A stretch of DNA of 64,000 nucleotides, taken from positions 806,001-870,000 of the forward strand of contig JACKAJ010000015.1 in NCBI GenBank assembly GCA_020635135.1. Direction: 5' to 3'. Positions 25,318 through 32,398 of the stretch are shown one piece after another (positions within the stretch are counted from its first letter, which is position 1; every line of letters begins with the position of its first letter). Under the pieces are notes generated by a model. It was not told the origin of the DNA. It did no database searches and saw nothing but the letters and a program-made list of their open reading frames with translations. The translations under genes were made by a program, and so were the position numbers. The DNA is from Halobacteriovoraceae bacterium (GTDB lineage Bacteria > Bdellovibrionota > Bacteriovoracia > Bacteriovoracales > Bacteriovoracaceae).

Positions 25318-26082
25318 ATGTTCCTAAAATACTTATTAACTCTCATTATTATGATTTCATCTTGGGCTTCAGCTCAAGACACTGAAAAACTTGAAAAGGT
25401 TATTCCTGTTTTTGGACTCGAACTAGAATTTGTTTCTGGAATTAACCGTGCCCTTACAGGGGCTGCTGTTTATTTTTCGACAGTTAATCCTTTGACACTC
25501 TTTCCATCAGCTTATATGGCGTTTCTTATTCCAGATAGTGTTAATAGAATTCAAGGAAGTATATTACTCTCTATCTACCACGATATTTCAAACTATAAAA
25601 GAGATCCCGATGATCTCTATTATTTTGTTCTCAAAGGAAAAAAAATTATTTATCCCAATCTCGATAAATGGTGGTTTGAAATCACCTACGACCCCGTTGT
25701 CATTGAAATTAAATCCAAACCGACGACTAATGAGTTTTTCAAAACTCACAGTAAGATGATTCAAAAAGACATTTACAAAACACTTAGGCTCGCTGGGTTA
25801 TTCACTAGAAAAATTTTTGGAATGGGTCACATCAATATCGGAGTCGAAGGTCTCTTTGATACAGACCCACTGCTTTTTAGGAATTTCATCGTTGACTACG
25901 TTAATCACTCAGAACTTTACACGGGAGTTCTCTATTATGATGATTTTAGAGGTGTTAATGGTGGAAAACCGCTGGTTTATCAAAAAAATCTAGGGACACA
26001 TTCAAAAACATTCTTGAAGAATTTGACAGAAAATACAAAGACTATCCTGAAGAAGCCGCTTTCATTTTCAGAAAAAGACTAA
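25318..26082 (+). CDS. Secreted amidoligase-like protein, upstream part of a frameshifted gene
   Basis: Signal peptide (cleavage near SWASAQ) followed by motifs of the glutamine-synthetase-fold amidoligase/GCS2 group: FGLELEF (G-x-E-x-E), VVIEIKSKPTT (the vE-x-S-x-P strand) and GMGHINIG (G-x-H-x-x-x-G). At 25981-25989 the sequence C-A7-T holds the heptamer A-AAA-AAT in the reading frame; after it this frame gives unrelated residues and stops at 26082. A -1 shift there continues into the downstream frame, giving a 409-residue product. Amidoligases form amide bonds with ATP, so a signal peptide is unexpected. Either an indel pseudogene or programmed frameshifting. Confidence 0.6.
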   Translation: MFLKYLLTLIIMISSWASAQDTEKLEKVIPVFGLELEFVSGINRALTGAAVYFSTVNPLTLFPSAYMAFLIPDSVNRIQGSILLSIYHDISNYKRDPDDLYYFVLKGKKIIYPNLDKWWFEITYDPVVIEIKSKPTTNEFFKTHSKMIQKDIYKTLRLAGLFTRKIFGMGHINIGVEGLFDTDPLLFRNFIVDYVNHSELYTGVLYYDDFRGVNGGKPLVYQKNLGTHSKTFLKNLTENTKTILKKPLSFSEKD

Positions 26083-26102
26083 AGAATGAACTTGAATTTG
26101 TC

Positions 26103-26546
26103 ATGGGAAGTGCAATAAACTTACACAAAATGGACATGGTTGATATGAGCCAATCAAGAATCGAAGTCAGGGCCATACGCGCCCAGGACAGCAGCGAGAA
26201 GATCGAACTTATTACTGAGCTTTTCAACTCACGAATCCAGTACTTAAAAACGATAAAAGAACCTCTTGTTTATCATAACGGTGGAGCCATTAAGAGCTAT
26301 CAACAAGGGATAGATCAATTTTATCTCTATCTAACTCAAAGCGGTCTCCCGTGGGAGAAATATAAAAAATTACTGCCAATGCTCACTTGGAGATGGAGAA
26401 AACCAAGTAAGAAAGTAAAGGAACTTGCGGCCCTTCCTGATAGTTATAAATTTGAAGAAAAATATAAAGATGTTGTCTTTAAGTACAATTCCAAAAATTA
26501 TCTACCTTTCTGGATGACTTGTTCGCTTTTTCTCGCTAATCGTTAA
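26103..26546 (+). CDS. Amidoligase-like protein, downstream part of the frameshifted gene
   Basis: Continuation of the preceding gene in the -1 frame. That frame is open from the A7 tract at 25982 onward (encoding SRDTFKNILEEFDRKYKDY and more before the nominal ATG at 26103). It supplies QSRIEVRAIRAQ, which matches the late 'tvEfR' strand of amidoligase/GCS-type enzymes, completing the motif set begun upstream. The ATG at 26103 has no ribosome site, so separate translation is unlikely. It ends convergent with, and overlapping by 11 bp, the next minus-strand gene. I treat 25318-26546 as one gene, disrupted or frameshift-decoded. Confidence 0.6.
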   Translation: MGSAINLHKMDMVDMSQSRIEVRAIRAQDSSEKIELITELFNSRIQYLKTIKEPLVYHNGGAIKSYQQGIDQFYLYLTQSGLPWEKYKKLLPMLTWRWRKPSKKVKELAALPDSYKFEEKYKDVVFKYNSKNYLPFWMTCSLFLANR

Positions 26547-27378
26547 GGACTCTATCTAAAACTTCTTTCTCACTCTCAAAATGAAAATGAACCTTATGTT
26601 GCCCTTTAGAGAGGACAACTGTTTGATTTTCAAAACTAAAACTATAGCTAATATCTGCTTTAGCCCCCAATCCCTCTGCGTATCTCACGATGGTCCCGAC
26701 TAATTGTTTTAAATAAGGAATAATTCCAAATTTTTTTACGAAATGTTTCTTTAAGCACTCATCGAGTCCTGTGACACTTGCTTCCCCCAATCCTTCGATT
26801 TGGCAAAAAGGTGTCGCAAGTTCTCTAACAATATAAAAATCCAATTCATGCTGGTTATTAACTTTCATCTGCGAGATAAATAAGGCCATGGCATACGCTG
26901 CACACCCATCAATATAGCCTCCGGTAATAACAACTTTATGATGCGACGAAGTCAAACTAAGTAAATGTTCACCCCCACCAGACATATAATCATTAACTTC
27001 CAAATCAAAAAAATTACGATTTAGCGTATTTGAATAACGATCGAGTAAAACACTTGGAATACTCAATTTTTGAAATTTTTCTGCAAGCAATTCTATGCCA
27101 TTCGTATCTTTTTCTTCCTCAGGCGAACAGCAGGGATGGACACTTAGATGAAAGAAATCATCATTTAATTTTTTAGGAGTTTTGTAATCTATAACATTCG
27201 AAGTTTTTCTCAAAAAGGGAGAAGAATAAAGATCTATTCCTTCCCATATCGGGTGATTAGCTGGCTCATATTCTGCACCCAATTTTTGTAACTGCTCTGG
27301 AGTTAAAATATCATCCCATTGAGCAAATGCCCCATCTATTGTTAACAAACTTAAAACAATCAGTAGTTTAAAATTCAT
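26536..27378 (-). CDS. Secreted protein of unknown function
   Basis: 280 residues with a strong signal peptide (MNFKLLIVLSLLTIDGAFA, cleavage before QWDD). The middle contains HHKVVITGGYIDGCAAYAMALF, a strand-turn-helix like a Rossmann-type or hydrolase core, but I recognise no catalytic set. Cys residues occur as CC (HPCCSP), GCAA, FCQ and ECL, allowing disulfides. It is convergent with the amidoligase-like gene and overlaps it by 11 bp. A single REP-like arm lies just upstream of its start. No orthologue group can be named from sequence alone. Confidence 0.68.
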   Translation of the reverse strand: MNFKLLIVLSLLTIDGAFAQWDDILTPEQLQKLGAEYEPANHPIWEGIDLYSSPFLRKTSNVIDYKTPKKLNDDFFHLSVHPCCSPEEEKDTNGIELLAEKFQKLSIPSVLLDRYSNTLNRNFFDLEVNDYMSGGGEHLLSLTSSHHKVVITGGYIDGCAAYAMALFISQMKVNNQHELDFYIVRELATPFCQIEGLGEASVTGLDECLKKHFVKKFGIIPYLKQLVGTIVRYAEGLGAKADISYSFSFENQTVVLSKGQHKVHFHFESEKEVLDRVLND

Positions 27379-27400
27379 ATAAAAAACTTACCTACTCCCA

Positions 27401-27419
27401 AAAGGTACGTCCACATTTT
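27401..27419. repeat. REP-like half repeat
   Basis: Single arm AAAGGTACGTCCACATTTT, differing from the arms of the palindrome at 3084-3150 by a shortened middle, preceded by CTCCCA. No opposite arm follows. It lies 22 bp upstream of the secreted-protein gene that starts at 27378. Confidence 0.65.
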
Positions 27420-27447
27420 ATTTAACTGACGAAAATCAATGAGTTTT

Positions 27448-27903
27448 TCAATCTTCAATGACAAACTTAAAAATGAACTGTTCAAATATAAAAGCAGTTG
27501 TAGCAATAATGATCGCCCCCAGGGAAGCTAGTGCACACATGAAGACCCCACCTGCTCGATCATCACTTTCACCTAATAAAATGTATATCGAGCCGCCAAT
27601 AACAAAAGCAAAAAGAACCAAGGCACAATATTTTATTATCTTCAGAGCTTTGATAGACTCATGAGAAACTAATCTATTTTGACCAGCATATCCAAATACT
27701 TTGAATGCATGATAGATGGTTATAAAAAATGGTATTGACCCTATATAAACATAAGCTAAAAAGCCATCATTAAAGTAGATTTCATAGAGCGTGGCATGTG
27801 CATTTCTACCCTCAACATGTGGCTCCCAGAGCATAAAAGCAAGAATACTAATTCCAAAGAGTATAATTGTTATGTGAAGAATTACGAACTTGCTTCTTCT
27901 CAT
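27448..27903 (-). CDS. DUF2975-like membrane protein
   Basis: 151-residue protein with four predicted transmembrane helices. The segment FITIYHAFKVFGYAGQNRLVSHESIKALKIIKYCAL, in which a polar loop leads to 'lk-IKyca', matches the pattern of DUF2975 (YoaS-like) proteins as I know it. Function is unknown; in other genomes DUF2975 genes often sit beside small Xre-type regulators, and an Xre-type gene lies 0.6 kb upstream here, though separated by the cytidine deaminase gene and a hairpin repeat. Monocistronic by appearance. Probably part of the accessory block that ends at the tRNA. Confidence 0.7.
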   Translation of the reverse strand: MRRSKFVILHITIILFGISILAFMLWEPHVEGRNAHATLYEIYFNDGFLAYVYIGSIPFFITIYHAFKVFGYAGQNRLVSHESIKALKIIKYCALVLFAFVIGGSIYILLGESDDRAGGVFMCALASLGAIIIATTAFIFEQFIFKFVIED

Positions 27904-27949
27904 GGCTTAATCTTATTCTGTCGCTCTATAGTCCGTCCATCAAACTAAA

Positions 27950-28056
27950 GAATTTTAGCCAGGTGCCTTTATTTTAAGTCTGAGCTTTTAGATAGCAGTA
28001 AAAAATGTCTGGATTTTGAAATTTTGTCCGGCTTTCCTGAGGTCCAGGAGCCAGGC
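27950..28056 (-). repeat. Cassette-type hairpin repeat, divergent copy
   Basis: Located 3' of the cytidine deaminase gene. Read on the minus strand it ends with the family's conserved block (AGCTCAGACTTAAAATAAAG, then GCACCTGG and AAAATTC). Its hairpin (28028-28055) differs from the other copies: an imperfect CCTGGC-TCCTG/CAGGAAAGCCGG stem without the TTCAAG loop. The order hairpin, A/C-rich linker, conserved block is the same. Confidence 0.7.
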
Positions 28057-28080
28057 TTTGTGACTATGACTAGGGATTTG

Positions 28081-28485
28081 CTAATCTAGTGAGCTGATGA
28101 CACCGGGAATTAGTTCTGTGATACTCATCACTTTTTTAACCCCATCCATATCACCCATATAGATCTTAAATTGATCAGAAACGTGTTCTCTCATAACTTG
28201 TCTACAGATTCCACAAGGTGAAATAAGATCCTTCGAATCAGCAACTACGACAATGTACTTGAACTCAACTCTACCGTGAAGGTTAATTACGCAATTTATG
28301 GCAATTGTTTCAGCACAACTCCCTGCAGGAAAGGAAATATTTTCAATATTATGGGCGGCAAATAAGCCTTCTTTAAATCTAATTGCGGCACCTACTTTGA
28401 ACTTGGAATAAGGTGAGTAGGCTTTTTTCATAACCTCTTTCGCACTTTCATAGGCTTCAAGCACGTCTTTTGGTAAGCCTTCCAT
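28081..28485 (-). CDS. cdd: Cytidine deaminase
   Basis: 134-residue homotetrameric-class cytidine deaminase, which converts cytidine or deoxycytidine to the uridine form. Zinc ligands and the proton shuttle are visible: C57-A-E59 in GSCAETIAI, and C91 and C94 in PCGICRQ. The substrate-binding stretch YSPYSKFKVGAA is also typical. GGAGG precedes the ATG. It lies 9 bp after the Xre-type antitoxin gene, in the same orientation, so the three genes form one operon under the promoter at 29.1 kb. A salvage enzyme attached to a toxin-antitoxin pair is unusual. Length is normal. Confidence 0.93.
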   Translation of the reverse strand: MEGLPKDVLEAYESAKEVMKKAYSPYSKFKVGAAIRFKEGLFAAHNIENISFPAGSCAETIAINCVINLHGRVEFKYIVVVADSKDLISPCGICRQVMREHVSDQFKIYMGDMDGVKKVMSITELIPGVISSLD

Positions 28486-28494
28486 TTATGCCTC

Positions 28495-28782
28495 CTAAGC
28501 AACCTCTTTTAATTTTTCGATCTTCTTAATAAGGGCATTATAGCCCTTCATTGCTTTGAGTCCATTCGGAAATAATAAACTTTCAATTCTTGTCCCGTAA
28601 AGTACCGAAAACTTTGCAGCAAGTTCTACCCCCAAGTTTCTTTTGTCATTTTCTAGAGCAGAGAGGTTAGACACTGAAATATTAATAGCCCCAGAAACGT
28701 CTTTTTGTGTGTAGCCAAAACGTATTCGAAGTGCTTTTAGTATTTTTCCGGATGTGAGCCTTACTTTATCTATTGAACCCAT
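28495..28782 (-). CDS. Xre-family antitoxin
   Basis: 95-residue helix-turn-helix protein. The Cro/CI-type HTH spans about residues 14-66: RIRFGYTQKDVSGAINISVSNLSALENDKRNLG. A short C-terminal helix (KKIEKLKEV) follows. AAGGAGG stands five bases before the ATG. It follows a RelE/YafQ-like toxin gene by 9 bp; this toxin-first order with an Xre antitoxin is that of HigBA-type modules. It is expected to neutralise the toxin and to repress the operon at the palindromic operator upstream. Confidence 0.85.
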   Translation of the reverse strand: MGSIDKVRLTSGKILKALRIRFGYTQKDVSGAINISVSNLSALENDKRNLGVELAAKFSVLYGTRIESLLFPNGLKAMKGYNALIKKIEKLKEVA

Positions 28783-28791
28783 CTGACCTCC

Positions 28792-29103
28792 TTAGTTATA
28801 ATCATGGTCTGCTGTGATTTTTATTACCTTTACAGTAATTTTATTCTTGTAATATTTGTATACAAGCCGACCACCCCTCTCATTTAACTCTATTGCCCTT
28901 TCATTCTCCCTGCTTCCCTTTAACTTGTGATCTTTGAGTGAATTCGCAAGCGGGGATTTTATATACTCTTCATACCCAATTTCTCTGATCTCAGTCGCCC
29001 AAAAAGCAATAAGATCTCTGATTTCTGCGTTAAATCGCCCAACTTTGATATCTTCATCAAGTTTTCTTTGTATCGCTTCGTTGATCTGAACCACAGTTGT
29101 CAC
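28792..29103 (-). CDS. RelE/YafQ/HigB-like toxin
   Basis: About 103 residues. The C-terminal half shows the mRNA-interferase pattern SLKDHKLKGSRENERAIEL, GGRLVYKYYKNKI and a final ADHDYN (h-L-x-G ... R-l-x-Y ... H-x-x-Y), as in YafQ/HigB toxins. The frame is open up to a TTG at 29190, but a strong promoter and operator occupy 29111-29139, so translation must begin downstream. GTG at 29103 or 29094 are the candidates, nearly leaderless. Expected activity is ribosome-dependent mRNA cleavage; catalytic residues vary, so the subfamily stays open. Confidence 0.75.
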   Translation of the reverse strand: MTTVVQINEAIQRKLDEDIKVGRFNAEIRDLIAFWATEIREIGYEEYIKSPLANSLKDHKLKGSRENERAIELNERGGRLVYKYYKNKITVKVIKITADHDYN

Positions 29104-29139
29104 ACAAGAGAACTTATCACGAATGATAACAACTGTCAA
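29093..29139 (-). promoter_or_regulatory. Promoter and operator of the toxin-antitoxin-cdd operon
   Basis: On the minus strand TTGACA (29134-29139) and TAAGTT (29111-29116) are separated by exactly 17 bp. Inside lies the palindrome TTATCA-TTCG-TGATAA (29114-29129), overlapping the -10. Outer 8-bp arms ACAGTTGT (29093-29100) and ACAACTGT (29130-29137) form a second dyad. This nested symmetry is what an autoregulating antitoxin would bind. Confidence 0.8.
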
Positions 29140-29192
29140 TATTAATCGATTGCTAAGAAAGATATCCTCGGGAAGATGATCATCATTCAAAA

Positions 29193-29298
29193 GAATTTTG
29201 ACCGGCTGCCTTTATATTAAATCTGAGCTTTTCTATGATAGTTGATTTTAACGATATTTGGGGGTTTTGCCCGACATCCTTGAACTAAAAATATCGGG
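29193..29298 (-). repeat. Cassette-type hairpin repeat, copy at 29.2 kb
   Basis: Lies 3' of the beta-lactamase-like gene, upstream of the toxin operon. Read on the minus strand: hairpin CCCGATATT/GATGTCGGG (29290-29298 with 29270-29278) around the loop TTTAGTTCAAG, linker CAAAACCCC, then the conserved block to GGTCAAAATTC. Two stem pairs are G-T/G-U on the minus strand but C-A on the plus strand, so only the minus strand folds well. Confidence 0.85.
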
Positions 29299-29348
29299 CC
29301 TTGGAATTTGGTCTAGAGTTTCCTGATAGACTTCAACTCGCTTTGTTT

Positions 29349-30293
29349 CTAGTCTTTTGATGAGAATCCTTTATCAAACTGGTCTACAATTTTTTGAAAT
29401 TTATCAACTTCTAGCGAACTGGTAGCGAAGAAATAATAATCTCCACTGTCAAGGTTGACTTTAAAACGGCTATGAAAATTGGCCCAGGATCCACCATGTG
29501 AAATGAATCGTCCATTAGTATTTTTTGTAAAAAAAACACCATAGCTATAATTATTTACATAAGCGTTATAAAACTTTTGAAAAGTTTTATTCTGATTAAA
29601 TATTTTTTTCCCTAATATGCCATCAAACCATATTGTCATGTCTTCAGGTGTTGATATTAGATTGCCATCAGAAAATAGATCATTTGCGTGCATTTCTTTG
29701 TGTTTAGAATTTTTAAATATTCTAGATTTTGGATCAATCTCAGTTTTACTCATTCCTAACTTTTTAAAGAATGTTCTATTGAGAAATGAATTGAATGAAG
29801 TTTTAGAGCATCTTCTGATCACTTCTCCAAGTAAAATATAACATGTGTTACAATAGGAGAACTTTTCGTCTGGTTGCACTAGGTATTCACTCTTAACTAA
29901 AAAATTAATAAATTCATTAATTTCAATTTTTTCTTTGAAAGCTTTTTTCTGAAATAGTGTGGAGGCATAAAAATTAGGAATATGTGCCACGTGAAATGCA
30001 AGATCATCCAGAGTTACTTTCTTCCAGTTATTTAGGAATTTTGATTTTTTCAATTCTGGGATCCACTTTGTAATCGAATCAGATGTGCTTAACAAACCAT
30101 CTTCTTCCAATTTTAGTAAACTTACTCCTACAAACATTTTTGTATTTGAAGCGATAAGAAACTTCTTACTCGGAGTAATAATCTCTTTCTTGTTAGCTTC
30201 ATTTACTGAGAAAGATACTTGATTTACATACGTTGCACACGATTGCAATATGGCAGCTACAGATAGAAATCTAACCAAAATGTATATACTCAT
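29349..30293 (-). CDS. Serine beta-lactamase-like hydrolase, lipoprotein
   Basis: 314 residues of the class C beta-lactamase/DD-peptidase-like (PF00144) fold. A signal peptide with lipobox-like ILQSC precedes the domain. Active-site motifs are present: SNTK at 49-52 (SxxK), YCN at 147-149 (YxN) and SHGGSW near the end (HxG). The usual HTSGLP element is changed to HVAHIPN. Such proteins act as esterases, peptidases or lactamases, so antibiotic hydrolysis should not be assumed. It is flanked on both sides by cassette-type hairpin repeats. Low GC and isolation suggest acquisition as a unit. Confidence 0.85.
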   Translation of the reverse strand: MSIYILVRFLSVAAILQSCATYVNQVSFSVNEANKKEIITPSKKFLIASNTKMFVGVSLLKLEEDGLLSTSDSITKWIPELKKSKFLNNWKKVTLDDLAFHVAHIPNFYASTLFQKKAFKEKIEINEFINFLVKSEYLVQPDEKFSYCNTCYILLGEVIRRCSKTSFNSFLNRTFFKKLGMSKTEIDPKSRIFKNSKHKEMHANDLFSDGNLISTPEDMTIWFDGILGKKIFNQNKTFQKFYNAYVNNYSYGVFFTKNTNGRFISHGGSWANFHSRFKVNLDSGDYYFFATSSLEVDKFQKIVDQFDKGFSSKD

Positions 30294-30388
30294 ATCAACC
30301 CTGAAAACCTCTTAATTGATTATATTGTCAAATTTACCTGTGGTCGTCCTTATAAATTCGTTAATTTTAAAGTCTACATGACCAATGT

Positions 30389-30492
30389 GAATTGACCAGG
30401 TGCCTTTATATTAATCTTGAGCTATCGAATAGCGGGTAAAAATCGCTAAAAGGTGGGGTTTTGCCCGATATTCTTGAACTAAAAATATCGGG
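30389..30492 (-). repeat. Cassette-type hairpin repeat, copy at 30.4 kb
   Basis: Read on the minus strand: perfect 9-bp stem CCCGATATT/AATATCGGG (30484-30492 with 30464-30472) around the loop TTTAGTTCAAG, linker CAAAACCCC and the conserved block AGCTCAAGATTAATATAAAG to GGTCAATTC. It ends exactly where the IS remnant begins, so the gene that once preceded it on this strand is gone. Confidence 0.85.
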
Positions 30493-30497
30493 TCGAG

Positions 30498-30602
30498 CTG
30501 TCTAACTTAAAGGGCGCAGTCCATTATGATTTAGGATATTTTGACGATACAGGGAGAAGAGTCGAACCGGTAGACGACCCATTTGGCTTTGAAAAAGTGT
30601 AA
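30498..30602 (+). pseudogene. C-terminal fragment of an IS transposase
   Basis: The last ~34 codons of a DDE-integrase-type transposase: AVHYDLGYFDD, then VEPVDDPFG and a short tail ending at TAA 30600-30602. The pattern 'GyfD ... iEp-DnPFG' just before the stop is common in IS481-like and related transposases. No upstream part remains; the fragment begins at the edge of a cassette-type hairpin repeat. It joins directly to an IS-end-like repeat. Family assignment is from memory of the motif and is tentative. Confidence 0.6.
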
Positions 30603-30642
30603 ACTATGTCTCCGGTATAAAGTGTAAACGATGTGTCCGGTA
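30597..30642. mobile_element. IS end with two tandem transposase-binding-like repeats
   Basis: Two 21-bp direct repeats, GTGTAAAC-T/G-ATGT-C/G-TCCGGTA, at 30597-30617 and 30622-30642 (25-bp period, two mismatches), immediately after the transposase fragment. Repeated subterminal sites of this kind are typical of IS ends. No left end is seen. Confidence 0.6.
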
Positions 30643-30738
30643 CGGACCAATGAAAGATGACAGGCTGTCTCTACAGAAATCCTTAAGTATAAAAAACATC
30701 AACAAATTGGTAAACCTTGAGATCAATTTATGCACAAG

Positions 30739-30760
30739 GTCCCAAAAGTGTGGACGTACC
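30739..30760. repeat. REP-like half repeat
   Basis: 22 bp identical to the right arm of the palindrome at 3128-3149 (GTCCCAAAAGTGTGG and so on). No complementary arm is near. It lies between the IS remnant and the tRNA-linked structured stretch. Confidence 0.8.
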
Positions 30761-30778
30761 ATTTACAACTAAAACTGT

Positions 30779-30865
30779 CCTTCGGGTTAGGGAGGAGAAA
30801 CCGGTTTGCTAAATGCAAACCGCAAGTTCGACGACCCCGGCGAGCCAACAAAACGATCGTCGGGC
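30779..30865 (-). other. GC-rich structured stretch downstream of tRNA-fMet
   Basis: Unusually GC-rich for the region. It holds a perfect hairpin CGGTTTGC-TAAAT-GCAAACCG (30802-30822) and an outer CGACGA/TCGTCG stem (30829-30834 and 30857-30862). It lies 25 bp 3' of the tRNA on the tRNA strand, so it may be a precursor trailer, terminator or part of an integration footprint. No T-run is present. Confidence 0.4.
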
Positions 30866-30890
30866 CTAATTGAAAGCAAAATATTTTGAT

Positions 30891-30967
<77 letters not shown>

Positions 30968-31115
30968 TCAGATAAAGCTTAAGATGGTCAATACTACATA
31001 ATGCGAGGAAAAAAGTCCAGTTTTTGTGCAATTAAACCGTCTAAAAGACTCTCTTTGTTAAGCTTTAGTGGGGATTTCCGAAAAGTGTGATGTATGGCAG
31101 CTAAAAGGAGTCTTT

Positions 31116-31430
31116 ATGAAGCAATTTTCTTACGATAAAAATCTCGTCATCAAAATCGATACAGAAGGCATGACTGAACAACAAAAAAGGCTCATCAAAA
31201 CATTAAATACACTCATGAAAGATATCATCAGCACTGACAGCGAAGAAGTTTTCTTTAAGCAAACTCAAGAAGCTGTTCGCAATCTTGCAGCCCTCGTAAA
31301 ACAATCACACTTTGCAACTTTTGTGAAAGCTGGAGATGAAATTGCTTACGCCGAACAGGCTCTAGAATATTCTTTTGACTCTGTTCAAGAGAAGCTCTAC
31401 ACCTCGGAAACCAACGTTTACGACAACTGA
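31116..31430 (+). CDS. Small hypothetical protein
   Basis: 104 residues from the ATG at 31116 (AAGGAG in front); the earlier in-frame ATG at 31068 lacks a site. Helical and charged, with no Cys, no signal peptide and no membrane segment. Its middle, DSEEVFFKQTQEAVRNLAALVKQSHF, suggests an antiparallel helical bundle. No family is recognised. It overlaps the 3' end of the convergent pseudouridine synthase gene by 13 bp. Confidence 0.75.
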   Translation: MKQFSYDKNLVIKIDTEGMTEQQKRLIKTLNTLMKDIISTDSEEVFFKQTQEAVRNLAALVKQSHFATFVKAGDEIAYAEQALEYSFDSVQEKLYTSETNVYDN

Positions 31431-32353
31431 TCTTTTTCAGCCTGTTCTCTTTCCGCTTGCTCTCTTTTTCTTTTAAGCATCGTCTCAAAATATTTATCTT
31501 TTCGGAAAATCTTAAATTCCTGAGCATCAGCTTGAGCCGCTTCCGTATTCAAATTTTTCAAACGTTTTTTCTTATTAATACTTTTCTTGGTTGAAATATA
31601 ATTGTGATCCTTAACTTTTTCACCATTAGAATTAAGCCCTATTGCTCTTAGGAGTTCATTTCGGCTAACAATATTGAAATCCCCCGGCTTGATACCATCC
31701 AAAGCTAATCCCCCAATAGCCACCCTACGCAATTTATCAATGGTCAATCCACAAGCTTCACAGATTCTTCTAATTTCTCGGTTCTTTCCTTCTTTCAAGC
31801 GAAACTCAAGCCAAGTTTTAGCAGGCAACTGCCCAATGATCCGAACACTTTCAGGCACCAGAAGATCACCCTTGTCTTTAACTCCCGTGCGCAGTCTCCG
31901 CAAAAGTCCCTCAGTCACAACCCCAAAGACTTTTACTTCGTATACTTTGGTTATTTCATATTTAGGATGGATGAGTTTTTGTGTGAGCTCTCCATCATTG
32001 GTCATAAGGAGAAGACCCTCTGAAAGATAGTCAAGGCGACCGACTGGATAAATTCGACTTTTAATTCCCTTGCAAAGATCGAGAACTGTTTTTCTACCCT
32101 CCGGATCGAAGACAGTGGACACAACCCCCCGAGGCTTATTCATCACTAGATAAACTCGTTGAAGACCGTCACGATCAATGACCTTATCTTCAACTTGCAC
32201 GAGATCAGACCCGGGTATAACTTTTGTCCCCAGTTGCGTGACAACTTTTTCGTTCACTTTAACTAAACCACGAGTTATCAGCTCCTCGGCCTTACGGCGA
32301 GAAGTGATTCCACAATCGGCAATGTACTTTTGTAAGCGGATTTCTTTTTTCAT
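31418..32353 (-). CDS. rluB: 23S rRNA pseudouridine synthase (RluB/RsuA family)
   Basis: 311 residues: an N-terminal S4 RNA-binding domain (RLQKYIADCGITSRRKAEELI) then the RsuA/RluB catalytic domain with GRLDYLSEGLLL containing the catalytic Asp. KNREIRRICEACGL is the other family landmark. It isomerises a uridine in helix 89/90 of 23S rRNA (RluB) or a related site; RluE/RluF cannot be fully excluded. The Lys/Glu-rich tail of about 60 residues is an extension. It follows scpB by 45 bp, the scpA-scpB-rluB order known from many bacteria. Confidence 0.92.
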   Translation of the reverse strand: MKKEIRLQKYIADCGITSRRKAEELITRGLVKVNEKVVTQLGTKVIPGSDLVQVEDKVIDRDGLQRVYLVMNKPRGVVSTVFDPEGRKTVLDLCKGIKSRIYPVGRLDYLSEGLLLMTNDGELTQKLIHPKYEITKVYEVKVFGVVTEGLLRRLRTGVKDKGDLLVPESVRIIGQLPAKTWLEFRLKEGKNREIRRICEACGLTIDKLRRVAIGGLALDGIKPGDFNIVSRNELLRAIGLNSNGEKVKDHNYISTKKSINKKKRLKNLNTEAAQADAQEFKIFRKDKYFETMLKRKREQAEREQAEKDQLS

Positions 32354-32398
32354 TTTAATCTCCTATCTCTCGACAGTAAAAAGGTGTAACAGTTAAAT

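Noticed and set aside
29349..30293. Calling the PF00144-type protein an antibiotic-resistance beta-lactamase
   Set aside because: The fold includes esterases and peptidases; only SxxK, YxN and HxG motifs are seen, which do not establish lactam hydrolysis.
14642..30492. Calling the hairpin repeats integron attC sites outright
   Set aside because: No integron integrase is visible and I could not find the paired RYYYAAC/GTTRRRY core sites; only the cassette-like placement and folding are supported.
30779..30789. 11-bp match (CCTTCGGGTTA) to the tRNA-fMet anticodon region as an attachment-site duplication
   Set aside because: Too short, and it matches the anticodon arm rather than the 3' end that integrases usually duplicate.
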